Below, one piece after another: positions 38,698-47,300 of a stretch of DNA of 64,000 nucleotides. The stretch comes from Mycoplana dimorpha (GTDB taxonomy: Bacteria > Pseudomonadota > Alphaproteobacteria > Rhizobiales > Rhizobiaceae). The translations under genes were made by a program, and so were the position numbers. Below the pieces are notes generated by a model, which was not told the DNA's origin, made no database searches, and was given only the letters and a program-made list of their open reading frames with translations. The stretch lies in NCBI RefSeq assembly GCF_003046475.1, contig NZ_PZZZ01000002.1, positions 558,001 to 622,000 of the forward strand, written 5' to 3'. Numbering within the stretch: position 1 is the stretch's first letter; each line of letters opens with the position of its first letter.

Positions 38698-40122
38698 ATG
38701 ATGAGCACTGCGGGGAACGAGAAGAACGATCAGCCGGCGGCCGGCGACGGCGCCCGCAAGCTGAATGCGCTTGCGGGTCTCGTGCAGCGCTATTCCGATC
38801 CCGAGTTCTCGGTCGCCCATGGCGGCCACGTGCAGACGATCGCGGCCGGTAACTACACGGTCAGCGGGTTGTCGCGGCATGTACGGCTCGGAGAGTTCGT
38901 CGCCCACCGCAGCCCCACCGGCATCCATCTTGGCGAGGTCGTGCGCGTCGAGCCGGATACCGTCGTCGTCTGCCCGATCGAGCCGGGCGAGCCGATCGGC
39001 ATTCATGATACCGTCATCCGCAAGGGGGCCTTCCGGATAGCGCCGACGGCGGGATGGTGCGGCCGCACCATCAACGCGCTTGGCGAGCCGATCGACGGGC
39101 GCGGGTCCCTGGCGCAGGGCGACGTGCGTCGGTCGATCTCCAATACCGCGCCGCCGTCGATGACCCGCCGGCGCGTCGAGACCGGTTTTACCACCGGCGT
39201 CCGCGCCATCGACATCTTCGCGCCGCTCTGCCTCGGCCAGCGTCTCGGCATCTTCGCCGGCTCCGGCGTCGGCAAGTCGACCCTGCTGTCGATGCTGGCG
39301 CGCGCGGACGCCTTCGACAAGGTGGTGATCGCGCTGGTCGGCGAACGAGGCCGCGAGGTGCGTGAATTCATCGAGGACACGCTCGGCGACAACCTCTCGA
39401 AGTCGGTCGCGGTCGTCGCCACCAGTGACGAAAGCCCGATGCTGCGCAAGATGGCGCCGCTCACGGCCGTCACGATCGCCGAGCATTTCCGCGATCAGGG
39501 CGACAACGTGCTTTTGATCGTCGACAGCGTCACCCGCTTTGCCCACGCGATCCGCGAGGTGGCGACCGCCTCCGGCGAGCCGCCGGTGGCGCGTGGCTAT
39601 CCGGCCTCGGTCTTCACGGAGCTGCCGCGCCTCTTGGAGCGTGCCGGCCCGGGAGAGGAGGGGACGGGCACGATCACCGCGATCATCTCGATCCTCGTCG
39701 ACGGCGACAACCACAACGACCCGATCGCCGATTCGACCCGCGGCATCCTCGACGGCCATATCGTGCTGGAGCGCAGCCTCGCCGACGAGGGCCGATATCC
39801 GCCGATCAATCCGCTGTCGTCGATTTCGCGACTGGCCCGCAAGGCCTGGACGCCGGATCAGGAGAAACTGGTGGCGCGGCTGAAGGCGCTGATCCACCGC
39901 TACGAAGAGACCCGCGACCTGCGCCTGATCGGCGGCTACCGCCCCGGCAGCGACGCCGACCTCGACATGGCGATCAGGCAGGTACCGGTCATCTACGACG
40001 TGCTGCGCCAGACGCCGGCCGACGGTGTGGCGGTCGATTCGTTTGCCGACCTGGCTCTGGCGCTGCGCAACGCGCCGGCGAACCAGCCGGGCGGTGTTCC
40101 TAATGCGAGGGCAAGAGGTTGA
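38698..40122 (+). CDS. fliI: Flagellum-specific export ATPase FliI
   Basis: 474 residues (ATG 38698, or the next ATG at 38701). F1-beta-like ATPase with Walker A GSGVGKST (about 200), RGREVREFIED, Walker B VLLIVDSVTRFAHAIREVA, and the catalytic ARGYPASVFTELPRLLERAG region. It energises and regulates substrate delivery to the FlhA/FlhB gate. Followed by an unknown gene 2 bp downstream. Confidence 0.96.
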   Translation: MMSTAGNEKNDQPAAGDGARKLNALAGLVQRYSDPEFSVAHGGHVQTIAAGNYTVSGLSRHVRLGEFVAHRSPTGIHLGEVVRVEPDTVVVCPIEPGEPIGIHDTVIRKGAFRIAPTAGWCGRTINALGEPIDGRGSLAQGDVRRSISNTAPPSMTRRRVETGFTTGVRAIDIFAPLCLGQRLGIFAGSGVGKSTLLSMLARADAFDKVVIALVGERGREVREFIEDTLGDNLSKSVAVVATSDESPMLRKMAPLTAVTIAEHFRDQGDNVLLIVDSVTRFAHAIREVATASGEPPVARGYPASVFTELPRLLERAGPGEEGTGTITAIISILVDGDNHNDPIADSTRGILDGHIVLERSLADEGRYPPINPLSSISRLARKAWTPDQEKLVARLKALIHRYEETRDLRLIGGYRPGSDADLDMAIRQVPVIYDVLRQTPADGVAVDSFADLALALRNAPANQPGGVPNARARG

Positions 40123-40124
40123 GC

Positions 40125-40679
40125 ATGACCGATTATGATGCGGACAAGGTGGTGCCGGCGTTGAGGCGGCGGGACGGCGATCAACGCAACCTGAGCGACC
40201 GTGTGCTGACCGTCGCCGGCGTGACACTGGCGGCAGGCGCCGCCTTCTTCCCCTGGTACGTCTTCCTGCATCCGCAGGATTTCTCCGTTCCGCTCTGGAA
40301 GGGTGACAGGCGCGACCTCCCCGATTCCCCCGCCCGCGATGTGATGAGCGTTTCGCCGTCGGCCATGATCGATGACGACCAGGACTCGCCGGAGCGTGGA
40401 ATCGATCCGATCAGGACGGCGACCGTGCCGAACCTCGGCAATGAGAACAAGACCGGCGCGACGCCGGAGGGCGCGCGTGACCAACCGCTTCCCCCGGCCG
40501 CCAGCTTCCGGCTGATGCATGTCGCCAACGGCCGGGCCCTGATCGAGGACGCGACGGGCATGTACATTGTTCGCGTCGGCTCCATCCTGCCGGACAACAG
40601 CCGGCTGGCGACGCTCGAGCAGCGCGACGGTGAATGGGTGATCGTGACCTCCACCGGCGACGTCTACAAGCGAAACTGA
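40125..40679 (+). CDS. Single-pass membrane protein of the flagellar cluster, PilP/GspC-like C-terminus
   Basis: 184 residues from ATG 40125. One predicted transmembrane helix (about 26-44, LTVAGVTLAAGAAFFPWYVFL), an acidic disordered stretch (about 60-125), and a compact C-terminal segment (RLMHVANGRALIEDATGMYIVRVGSILPDNSRLATLEQRDGEWVIVTSTGDVY) that looks like the small beta domain of PilP or type II secretion GspC. Immediately follows fliI, a position kept in Rhizobiaceae. Function unknown; a periplasmic scaffold for rod or ring assembly would fit. Confidence 0.65.
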   Translation: MTDYDADKVVPALRRRDGDQRNLSDRVLTVAGVTLAAGAAFFPWYVFLHPQDFSVPLWKGDRRDLPDSPARDVMSVSPSAMIDDDQDSPERGIDPIRTATVPNLGNENKTGATPEGARDQPLPPAASFRLMHVANGRALIEDATGMYIVRVGSILPDNSRLATLEQRDGEWVIVTSTGDVYKRN

Positions 40680-40710
40680 TTCGCCTGATCGCACCGTCCT
40701 GCAGTCGACA

Positions 40711-40737
40711 GCCGCCGGAGAGAAACCCGGCGGCTTT
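40711..40737 (+). terminator. Hairpin terminator after the fliI unit
   Basis: 8-bp stem GCCGCCGG (40711-40718) with CCGGCGGC (40727-40734) and TTT after it. Short T-run, so termination may be partial. The following 120 bp should carry the flgB promoter. Confidence 0.5.
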
Positions 40738-40857
40738 CGCGTTGAAGAGCCTCGATTTTGAGGCAAATCGGCCGAAATGCGAGGAACGCTAGGCCGGCAA
40801 GTCCCACGCAAGATTGACGCCATAGGTTCCGGTCGAACAAGGATGGAGCTTGTCGTC

Positions 40858-41238
40858 ATGCAACCAATTCAATTCTTCGAACTGGCTTCCAGACAGGCCG
40901 AATGGCTCTCGGTGCGCCAGTCAGTGGTTGCCGGCAACATCGCCAACGCCAACACGCCCGGCTATCTGGCCAAGGACGTGACGCCCTTCCAGTCGGTGCT
41001 CGAGAACACCGGCATCCGGATGGCCGCCACCAATCCCGCGCATTTCACCGAAGCGCGCCTCAGCAGCGAGATCACCGATGTCGAGCCGAACGAGGATGTG
41101 GGCGTGCAGATCTCCGGGAATTCGGTCGGTCTGGCCGAGGAACTGATGAAGCAGGGGCAGGTCAAGCGTGAGTTCGAGCTCAACGCGGGCCTCGTCAAGG
41201 CGTTTCATCGCATGATGCTGATGACTGTCAGGAAATAA
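40858..41238 (+). CDS. flgB: Flagellar proximal rod protein FlgB
   Basis: 126 residues from ATG 40858 (GGAG 9 nt upstream). The FlgB motif [27 protein letters not shown] is present, and the C-terminal helix ends [14 protein letters not shown]. First gene of the flgB-flgC-fliE-flgG-flgA-flgI-motE-flgH-fliL-fliP run. Confidence 0.95.
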   Translation: MQPIQFFELASRQAEWLSVRQSVVAGNIANANTPGYLAKDVTPFQSVLENTGIRMAATNPAHFTEARLSSEITDVEPNEDVGVQISGNSVGLAEELMKQGQVKREFELNAGLVKAFHRMMLMTVRK

Positions 41239-41240
41239 CA

Positions 41241-41660
41241 ATGGATCCGCTTGTCGCTTCAATGAAGGTCGCCGCCTCCGGTCTGGAGGCGCAGTCCACC
41301 CGCATCCGCATCGTTTCGGAAAACCTGGCCAACGCCCGCTCGACGGGCGATGCCCCCGGCGCCGACCCCTATCGCCGCAAGACCATCACCTTCGTTTCCG
41401 AGCTCGACCGCACCAGCGGTGCCGCGCTGGTCGAGGTCGATCGCCTTGCCGAGGACGAGAGCGATTTTTCGGCCGAATTCGACCCGGGCAATCCGGCGGC
41501 TGACGAAAAGGGCATGGTCAAGATCCCGAACGTCAACGTGCTGGTCGAAATGGCCGACATGCGGGAGGCGAACCGCTCCTACGAGGCCAACCTGCAAAGC
41601 ATCAAGCAGTCGCGCGACCTGATCAGCGCGACCATCGACCTTCTGAGGGCATCGCAATGA
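41241..41660 (+). CDS. flgC: Flagellar proximal rod protein FlgC
   Basis: 139 residues. N-terminal [26 protein letters not shown] and C-terminal [39 protein letters not shown] are diagnostic for FlgC. Begins 2 bp after flgB and overlaps fliE by ATGA. Confidence 0.95.
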   Translation: MDPLVASMKVAASGLEAQSTRIRIVSENLANARSTGDAPGADPYRRKTITFVSELDRTSGAALVEVDRLAEDESDFSAEFDPGNPAADEKGMVKIPNVNVLVEMADMREANRSYEANLQSIKQSRDLISATIDLLRASQ

Positions 41661-41998
41661 TTGAACAGGTCCGGAGCGTATCCTCGCTCTTTACGACATC
41701 GGGTCCGGCCGGCGCCACGATGGAAACCTCCATCGCCGGCAGCGCGGCACAGACGGCAATGCAGCCGGCGGCGCAGCCGCCGATGAGCTTCGCCGCGGTT
41801 CTGGGCGACGTGGCGACCGATGCGGTCAACGCGATGAAGCTGAGTGAAACGAAATCCTTCGAGGCGATCCAGGGCAAGGCGAGCACGCGCGAAGTCGTCG
41901 ACGCGGTGATGAACGCCGAGCAGGCGCTGCAGACGGCGATCTCGATCCGCGACAAGGTCGTGACCGCCTATCTCGAAGTCGCCCGCATGCAGATCTGA
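41657..41998 (+). CDS. fliE: Flagellar hook-basal body protein FliE
   Basis: 113 residues. Helical protein joining the MS ring to the rod. The C-terminal [38 protein letters not shown] is the conserved part; the N-terminal 40 residues are Ala/Thr-rich and variable. Confidence 0.92.
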   Translation: MIEQVRSVSSLFTTSGPAGATMETSIAGSAAQTAMQPAAQPPMSFAAVLGDVATDAVNAMKLSETKSFEAIQGKASTREVVDAVMNAEQALQTAISIRDKVVTAYLEVARMQI

Positions 41999-42008
41999 GG
42001 ACCGTGCC

Positions 42009-42791
42009 ATGAAAGCTCTTGCCATCGCCGCAACCGGCATGAACGCGCAGCAGACCAATCTCGAGGTCATCGCCAACAACATCGCCAACATCAACACCAC
42101 CGGCTACAAGCGGGCGCGGGCCGAATTCTCCGACCTGCTCTACCAGACCGAGCGGGCCCAGGGTGTGCCGAACCGCGCCAACACGGCGATCGTGCCGGAA
42201 GGCGCCATCATCGGCCTCGGCGTCAAGACCGCCGCGGTGCGCAACCTGCATCTGCAGGGCGGCCTGACGCAGACCGGCAACTCTTTCGACATCGCGCTGG
42301 TCGGGCGCGGATGGTTCCAGATCGAGGCGCCGGACGGCACGATCCTCTACACGCGCTCGGGCGCCTTCAACACCAATGCCGACGGCCAGCTCGTCACGCT
42401 CGACGGTTACGCGGTCGCTCCGGGGATCACCGTGCCGGCCGATGCGACCGACATCACGATCAACCGGTCGGGCCAGGTCTTCGCCACCGTCGGCGGCCAG
42501 CAGCAGGACCTTGGCCAGATCACGCTGGCGACCTTCGTCAACGAGGCCGGCCTGGAGCCGCTCGGCGAGAACCTCTTCCGTGAGACCGAAGCCTCGGGGG
42601 CTGCAACCGTCGGCGCGCCGGACGAGAACGGCATCGCCTACATGCAGCAGAACTATCTCGAGGCCTCCAACGTCGATCCGGTGAAGGAGATCACCGACCT
42701 GATCTCGGCCCAGCGCGCCTATGAGATGAACTCCAAGATCATCCAGGCGGCGGACGAGATGGCGGCCGTTGTGAGCAAGAACCTCCGATAA
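42009..42791 (+). CDS. flgG: Flagellar distal rod protein FlgG
   Basis: 260 residues, standard length. [40 protein letters not shown] at the N-terminus and [33 protein letters not shown] at the C-terminus are the FlgG signatures. Forms the distal rod through the periplasm and P/L rings. Confidence 0.96.
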   Translation: MKALAIAATGMNAQQTNLEVIANNIANINTTGYKRARAEFSDLLYQTERAQGVPNRANTAIVPEGAIIGLGVKTAAVRNLHLQGGLTQTGNSFDIALVGRGWFQIEAPDGTILYTRSGAFNTNADGQLVTLDGYAVAPGITVPADATDITINRSGQVFATVGGQQQDLGQITLATFVNEAGLEPLGENLFRETEASGAATVGAPDENGIAYMQQNYLEASNVDPVKEITDLISAQRAYEMNSKIIQAADEMAAVVSKNLR

Positions 42792-42812
42792 TCTGAAGCA
42801 GACGAGGGAAAC

Positions 42813-43331
42813 ATGATGTTTCGCCTGAAACAGACGAGCGCAGGGAAGAAAACGAACGGAAGGGCGAGAACGTTCGCCGCGTTCCTCGCCCTGACGTTTG
42901 CAGGCGTCGCGGTCGGACTGGACGCAGCTCCTGCCGTTGCCCAGGTGCGCTATGCGGTCGTGCCGAAGCGAACCATCTATCCCGGCGAGCAGCTCGACCC
43001 GACGCAGCTCGAAGAGGTGGAGGTCACCAATCCCAACATCGCCCCGGGCTTCGCCGAGGAGATCAATGCCGTCAGCGGACTGGTCACGAAGAAGACGCTG
43101 CTGGCCGGGCGGATCATTCTCGTCTCGGCACTGCGAGAGCCCTTTGCGGTGGCGCGCGGCAAGACCGTCCGGCTCGTCTTCCAGAACGGCCCCCTGACAA
43201 TCTCTGCGTCCGGCATGCCGCTCGAAGACGCCGGCGTCGGCGACCTCATCAAGGTCCGCAACATGGATTCGGGCGTCATCGTCTCGGGAACCGTGATGGG
43301 CGACCATACAGTGCACGTGGTGGCAAAATGA
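42813..43331 (+). CDS. flgA: Flagellar P-ring assembly chaperone FlgA
   Basis: 172 residues. A cleavable signal peptide (basic N-terminus then AAFLALTFAGVAVGLDAAPAVAQ, about 20-44) followed by a SAF-like domain (YAVVPKRTIYPGEQLDPTQLEEVEV...VRLVFQNGPLTISASGMPLEDAGVGDLIKVRN). It helps FlgI assemble in the periplasm. Overlaps flgI by ATGA. Confidence 0.93.
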   Translation: MMFRLKQTSAGKKTNGRARTFAAFLALTFAGVAVGLDAAPAVAQVRYAVVPKRTIYPGEQLDPTQLEEVEVTNPNIAPGFAEEINAVSGLVTKKTLLAGRIILVSALREPFAVARGKTVRLVFQNGPLTISASGMPLEDAGVGDLIKVRNMDSGVIVSGTVMGDHTVHVVAK

Positions 43332-44443
43332 TCAGACCGCTCCTGTCGCGCCTCTTGGGCGTCGTCGTCGGGCTCGCTCTTACGGTTGCGCCGGCCCATT
43401 CGGCCGCGCGCATCAAGGACGTCGCATCCCTGCAGGCGGGACGCGACAACCAGCTGATCGGCTACGGTCTCGTCGTCGGACTGCAGGGAACCGGCGACAG
43501 CCTGCGCTCCTCGCCCTTCACCGAACAATCCCTGCAATCGATGTTGCAGAATCTCGGCATCAACACCGAGGGCGAGCGGTCGCGCGCGCGCAACGTCGCA
43601 GCCGTGCTCGTCACGGCGACGCTGCCGCCATTCGCCAGCCCCGGAAGCCGCATCGACGTGACGGTCGGGTCCCTGGGTGACGCGACGTCGCTGCGCGGCG
43701 GGTCGCTGGTGATGACCTCGCTTTCCGGCGCCGACGGGCTGATCTATGCGGTCGCGCAGGGGTCTGTCGTCGTGACCGGCTTCAACGCGCAAGGCGATGC
43801 CGCGTCGATCCAGCAGGGTGTCACCACCGCAGGCCGCGTTCCGAACGGCGCAATCATCGAGCGCGAACTGCCGGCCCGTTTCAAGGACAGCGGCGACCTG
43901 GTGCTGCAGCTGCGAAACCCGGACTTCTCCACCGCGGTTGGAATGGCCGATGCGATCAACCGCTTCGCCGCGGCCCGGTTTGGCGGCCCGATCGCCGACG
44001 CCCGCGATTCGCAGGCGGTGTACGTTTCGAAGCCGAAGCGTGCCGACCTGGCCCGACTGATGGCGGATATCGAAAACCTGGTGATCGAGACCGACGTGCC
44101 CGCGCGTGTCGTCATCAATGAGCGCACCGGCACGATCGTGATCGGTCAGGATGTGCGGATCTCTCAGGTGGCGGTCAGCTATGGCACGCTGACGGTCCAG
44201 GTGACGGAGATGCCCCAGGTGGTGCAGCCGGAGCCATTCTCCCGTGGCGTGACGGCGGTGGAACCGAACACCGACATCGTCGCCCAGCAGGAGGGCGGCA
44301 CCGTCGCTATCCTGAACGGCCCGAATCTCCGCACCCTCGTCTCTGGGCTCAACAGCATCGGCGTGAAACCCGACGGGATCATCTCGATCCTGCAGGGGAT
44401 CAAGTCCGCCGGCGCGCTTCAGGCAGAACTGGTGCTGCAATGA
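43328..44443 (+). CDS. flgI: Flagellar P-ring protein FlgI
   Basis: 371 residues. Signal peptide (1-26, ending PAHSA), then the family start ARIKDVASLQAGRDNQLIGYGLVVGLQGTGDSLRSSPFTEQSL. RVVINERTGTIVIGQDVRISQVAVSYGTLTVQV and LNSIGVKPDGIISILQGIKSAGALQAELV close the protein. Periplasmic bushing around the rod. Overlaps motE by 4 bp. Confidence 0.96.
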   Translation: MIRPLLSRLLGVVVGLALTVAPAHSAARIKDVASLQAGRDNQLIGYGLVVGLQGTGDSLRSSPFTEQSLQSMLQNLGINTEGERSRARNVAAVLVTATLPPFASPGSRIDVTVGSLGDATSLRGGSLVMTSLSGADGLIYAVAQGSVVVTGFNAQGDAASIQQGVTTAGRVPNGAIIERELPARFKDSGDLVLQLRNPDFSTAVGMADAINRFAAARFGGPIADARDSQAVYVSKPKRADLARLMADIENLVIETDVPARVVINERTGTIVIGQDVRISQVAVSYGTLTVQVTEMPQVVQPEPFSRGVTAVEPNTDIVAQQEGGTVAILNGPNLRTLVSGLNSIGVKPDGIISILQGIKSAGALQAELVLQ

Positions 44444-44982
44444 CGATCAGGCAAAAACGGCTTTCCCTTTTCCGCAAGCTGCGCCCGGTGCTGCTGCCGG
44501 CGGCGGCCGCACTCATGCTCGCCATTCCCGGCGCGCTTGCCGAGGAGCGCCCGGTGATCGTCACCAGCAAGGCGACGGCAGACGAGATCCGCGAGTTCTG
44601 CACCAACATCTCCGACAAGGCGCGTGACCAGCGCTACCTGCTGCAGAAGCAGGAGCTGGAAAGCCTGCAGAAGGATGTCGACGGCCGCATCGCAATGCTC
44701 GAGAAGCGGCGGGCGGAATACGAGGACTGGCTGAAGCGGCGCAACGATTTCCTTAAGGTCGCCGAGGCCGGCCTGATCGAGATCTACAAGAAAATGAAGC
44801 CCGACGCGGCCGCAGCCCAGCTGCAGAAGATCAATCCCGAGATCGCCTCGGCGATCGTCATGAAACTCAATCCGCGCATGTCCAGCCTGATACTCAGCGA
44901 AATGCAGCCCGACAAGGCCGCCTTGCTCGCCAGCATCATCGCCAGCGCCGCCGACCCGAACACCTCGAAGGACCCGTCATGA
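44440..44982 (+). CDS. motE: MotE, periplasmic chaperone of MotC
   Basis: 180 residues. Signal peptide (about 1-34), a coiled-coil helix (EFCTNISDKARDQRYLLQKQELESLQKDVDGRIAMLEKRRAEYEDWLKRRNDF), and a C-terminal MgtE_N/FliG-like helical domain (MKPDAAAAQLQKINPEIASAIVMKLNPRMSSLILSEMQPDKAALL). A single mature-region cysteine, Cys54, sits where S. meliloti MotE is reported to form its disulfide dimer. MotE stabilises and targets MotC, which binds MotB and sets motor speed. Its stop overlaps flgH. Confidence 0.88.
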   Translation: MTIRQKRLSLFRKLRPVLLPAAAALMLAIPGALAEERPVIVTSKATADEIREFCTNISDKARDQRYLLQKQELESLQKDVDGRIAMLEKRRAEYEDWLKRRNDFLKVAEAGLIEIYKKMKPDAAAAQLQKINPEIASAIVMKLNPRMSSLILSEMQPDKAALLASIIASAADPNTSKDPS

Positions 44983-45689
44983 AGAAGCTCGCACTCGCCA
45001 TGATGGCAACTTCGCTGCTGTCTGGCTGCGCCAACCAGGCCGTCAGGGAAATCGGCCGGGCGCCATCGATGAGCCCGATCGGCAGCGGCCTGCAATACGC
45101 GCAGACGCCGCAGATGGCTTTGTATCCAAAGCAGCCGGACAACCGCATGGCCGGCTATTCGATCTGGAGTGATGCGCAGGCGAACCTCTTCAGGGACTTG
45201 CGCGCGATCAACGTCGGCGACGTGTTGACCGTCAAGATCCGCCTGAACGATGAGGCCGCCTTCGACAACAAGACCAACCGCAGCCGGGTAAACAAGAGCG
45301 GCATGAACTTCGGCATCAGCGGGCAGACGCAAGACGCCAGTATCGACACCAAGGGAGACCTCAACTACGGCTCCTCGACCAGCACCAAGGGCGATGGCAA
45401 GACCGAGCGCTCGGAGCGCTTGAGCCTTATGGTCGCAGCCGTCGTCACCGGCGTGCTCGAGAACGGCAACCTCTTGATCAGCGGTTCGCAGGAGGTACGG
45501 GTCAACCACGAACTCCGCATCCTCAATGTCGCCGGCATCGTGCGGCCGCAGGATGTGGATTCGAACAACCGGATCTCCTACGAGAAGATTGCCGAGGCGC
45601 GCATCTCTTACGGCGGCCGCGGCCGCTTGACCGAGGTGCAGCAGCCGCCATGGGGTCAGCAGGTCGTGGACCTCTTCTCGCCGATCTGA
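44979..45689 (+). CDS. flgH: Flagellar L-ring lipoprotein FlgH
   Basis: 236 residues. Lipoprotein signal with lipobox LLSGC (Cys19). The conserved SIWSDAQANLFRDLRAINVGDVLTVKI and ENGNLLISGSQEVRVNHELRILNVAGIVRPQDVDSNNRISYEKIAEARISYGGRG segments identify FlgH, the outer-membrane ring. Confidence 0.96.
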   Translation: MKKLALAMMATSLLSGCANQAVREIGRAPSMSPIGSGLQYAQTPQMALYPKQPDNRMAGYSIWSDAQANLFRDLRAINVGDVLTVKIRLNDEAAFDNKTNRSRVNKSGMNFGISGQTQDASIDTKGDLNYGSSTSTKGDGKTERSERLSLMVAAVVTGVLENGNLLISGSQEVRVNHELRILNVAGIVRPQDVDSNNRISYEKIAEARISYGGRGRLTEVQQPPWGQQVVDLFSPI

Positions 45690-45722
45690 CCGGCGTCTAC
45701 GAATCAGGAGCGGAACACGGAC

Positions 45723-46232
45723 ATGGCGGACGTAGACCAGGGCGGCGAGGCACCGAAGAAGGCCTCGCCCATCGTCACCATCGCGATCGTCGCGGGCCTC
45801 AGCGTCGTCGCCGCTGGCGGCGGCTGGTTCGTCGGCAACATGCTGGCGCCGGCCCCTGCCGAAGCCGAGGCGACGGCCGTCGCGCCGGAAGGCGAACAGG
45901 CCGGCAAGACGGGTAAGGACGGCGAAATCCCGCGCCTTGCAACCGAAGAGAACGGCATCATCGCGCTGGAGCCCTTCACCAGCAATCTCGCCTATCCGGC
46001 CGACAACCTCGTGCGCATGGAAGTGGCGCTCGCCTTTAAGGGCGCGCCGGACCCGGTGCTCGCCGAGGCGATCCACCAGGACATCATGGCCTACATGCGC
46101 ACGGTGTCATTGCAGCAGATCCAAGGGCCGCGCGGCTTCCAATATCTCCGGGACGACCTGAAGGAGCGGGTTGACCTTCGCTCTGAAGGCCGCGTAACGA
46201 ACATCATGTTCCGGACCTTTGTGATCGAATGA
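45723..46232 (+). CDS. fliL: Flagellar stator-associated protein FliL
   Basis: 169 residues. One N-terminal membrane helix (about 17-38, VTIAIVAGLSVVAAGGGWFVGNML), an Ala/Glu linker, and the periplasmic SPFH-like domain (FTSNLAYPADNLVRMEVALAF...LRDDLKERVDLRSEGRVTNIMFRTFVIE). It supports stator function. Overlaps fliP by ATGA. Confidence 0.93.
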   Translation: MADVDQGGEAPKKASPIVTIAIVAGLSVVAAGGGWFVGNMLAPAPAEAEATAVAPEGEQAGKTGKDGEIPRLATEENGIIALEPFTSNLAYPADNLVRMEVALAFKGAPDPVLAEAIHQDIMAYMRTVSLQQIQGPRGFQYLRDDLKERVDLRSEGRVTNIMFRTFVIE

Positions 46233-46969
46233 TTCGATTTCTGACGACGACCTTCGTTGCCCTGCTGGCGATGACCACCATTGCATTTGCGCAGCAGACG
46301 CCGGCGCAGCTTCTCAACACGCCGATCGACGGCTCCGTCGCCTCCTGGATCATCCGCACCTTCGGGCTCTTGACCGTCCTCTCGGTAGCGCCGGGCATCC
46401 TGATCATGGTGACGAGCTTCCCGCGTTTCGTGATCGCCTTTGCGATCCTGCGCTCCGGCATGGGGCTGGCGACGACGCCGTCGAACATGATCCTCGTCAG
46501 CCTTGCGCTGTTCATGACCTTCTACGTGATGGCGCCGACCTTCGACCGTGCCTGGGAGAGCGGTGTCCAGCCGTTGCTCGCCAACCAGATCGACGAGACG
46601 GAGGCGGCCAAGCGCGTCGCCGAGCCGTTCCGCGCCTTCATGACCGCCAACACCCGCGACAAGGACCTGCAGCTCTTTGTCTCGCTCGCCGAGGAGCGCG
46701 GGCAGACGGTGGTCGAGGACGACAAGGTCGACCTGCGCGCCGTCATCCCGGCCTTCATGATTTCGGAGATCCGCCGCGGCTTCGAAATCGGCTTCCTGGT
46801 CGTTCTGCCCTTCCTCGTCATCGACCTGATCGTCGCCACCATCACCATGGCGATGGGCATGATGATGCTGCCGCCGACGACGATCTCGCTGCCCTTCAAG
46901 ATCTTGTTCTTCGTGCTGATCGACGGCTGGAACCTGCTGGTCGGCAGCCTGGTGCGCTCGTTCAGCTGA
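46229..46969 (+). CDS. fliP: Flagellar type III export gate protein FliP
   Basis: 246 residues. Cleavable signal peptide, then four membrane helices, with the family segments LLTVLSVAPGILIMVTSFPRFVIAFAILRSGMGLATTPSNMILVSLALFMTFYVMAPTFD and GFLVVLPFLVIDLIVATITMAMGMMMLPP. Core of the export pore. Last gene of the flgB unit; fliQ, fliR and flhA are not in the window. Confidence 0.96.
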   Translation: MIRFLTTTFVALLAMTTIAFAQQTPAQLLNTPIDGSVASWIIRTFGLLTVLSVAPGILIMVTSFPRFVIAFAILRSGMGLATTPSNMILVSLALFMTFYVMAPTFDRAWESGVQPLLANQIDETEAAKRVAEPFRAFMTANTRDKDLQLFVSLAEERGQTVVEDDKVDLRAVIPAFMISEIRRGFEIGFLVVLPFLVIDLIVATITMAMGMMMLPPTTISLPFKILFFVLIDGWNLLVGSLVRSFS

Positions 46970-47216
46970 TTTTTCGTGTCATCCGGTCGCCGTTTTCGCT
47001 CCTCCGGCACGCCCACTGGCCATGCAGGAGGCGTTGACTCTTGATCGTGGTTAATTTGCTTGGTTTATACTTTGTTGCACGGAGCATTCCATTAACTATG
47101 GCCCTGCTCGGCTCGAAATCTGCCTGCCACCATTAAGAACCTGGCAAGAATCCGAACCTAGTTTCGGTCGCACACGACAGGTTTGGTTTCCGAAATGTTA
47201 TCTCAGGAGCCAAGTG

Positions 47217-47295
47217 GCATGAGGCCGATCTGTAGTAGCCGGTAGTATTAAGAAGTCCGGTATGTCCCACCAGTAGTATTCCGTAATAAGGGACA
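47217..47295 (+). promoter_or_regulatory. flaA leader: GCATGAGGC and TCCGGTATGTCCC boxes with Shine-Dalgarno hairpin
   Basis: GCATGAGGC at 47217-47225, TCCGGTATGTCCC at 47256-47268, and GGGACA at 47290-47295. TGTCCC (47263-47268) pairs perfectly with GGGACA, which overlaps the ribosome site AAGGGA five bases before the ATG. The direct repeat GTAGTATT (47242-47249, 47273-47280) has its second copy in the loop. The gap 46970-47300 holds no gene, and its promoter was not located with confidence. Confidence 0.6.
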
Positions 47296-47300
47296 GTAAC

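Noticed and set aside
37873-40227. 784-codon minus-strand frame opposite flgF and fliI
   Set aside because: Antisense shadow produced by GC-rich third positions; fliI motifs are intact on the plus strand.
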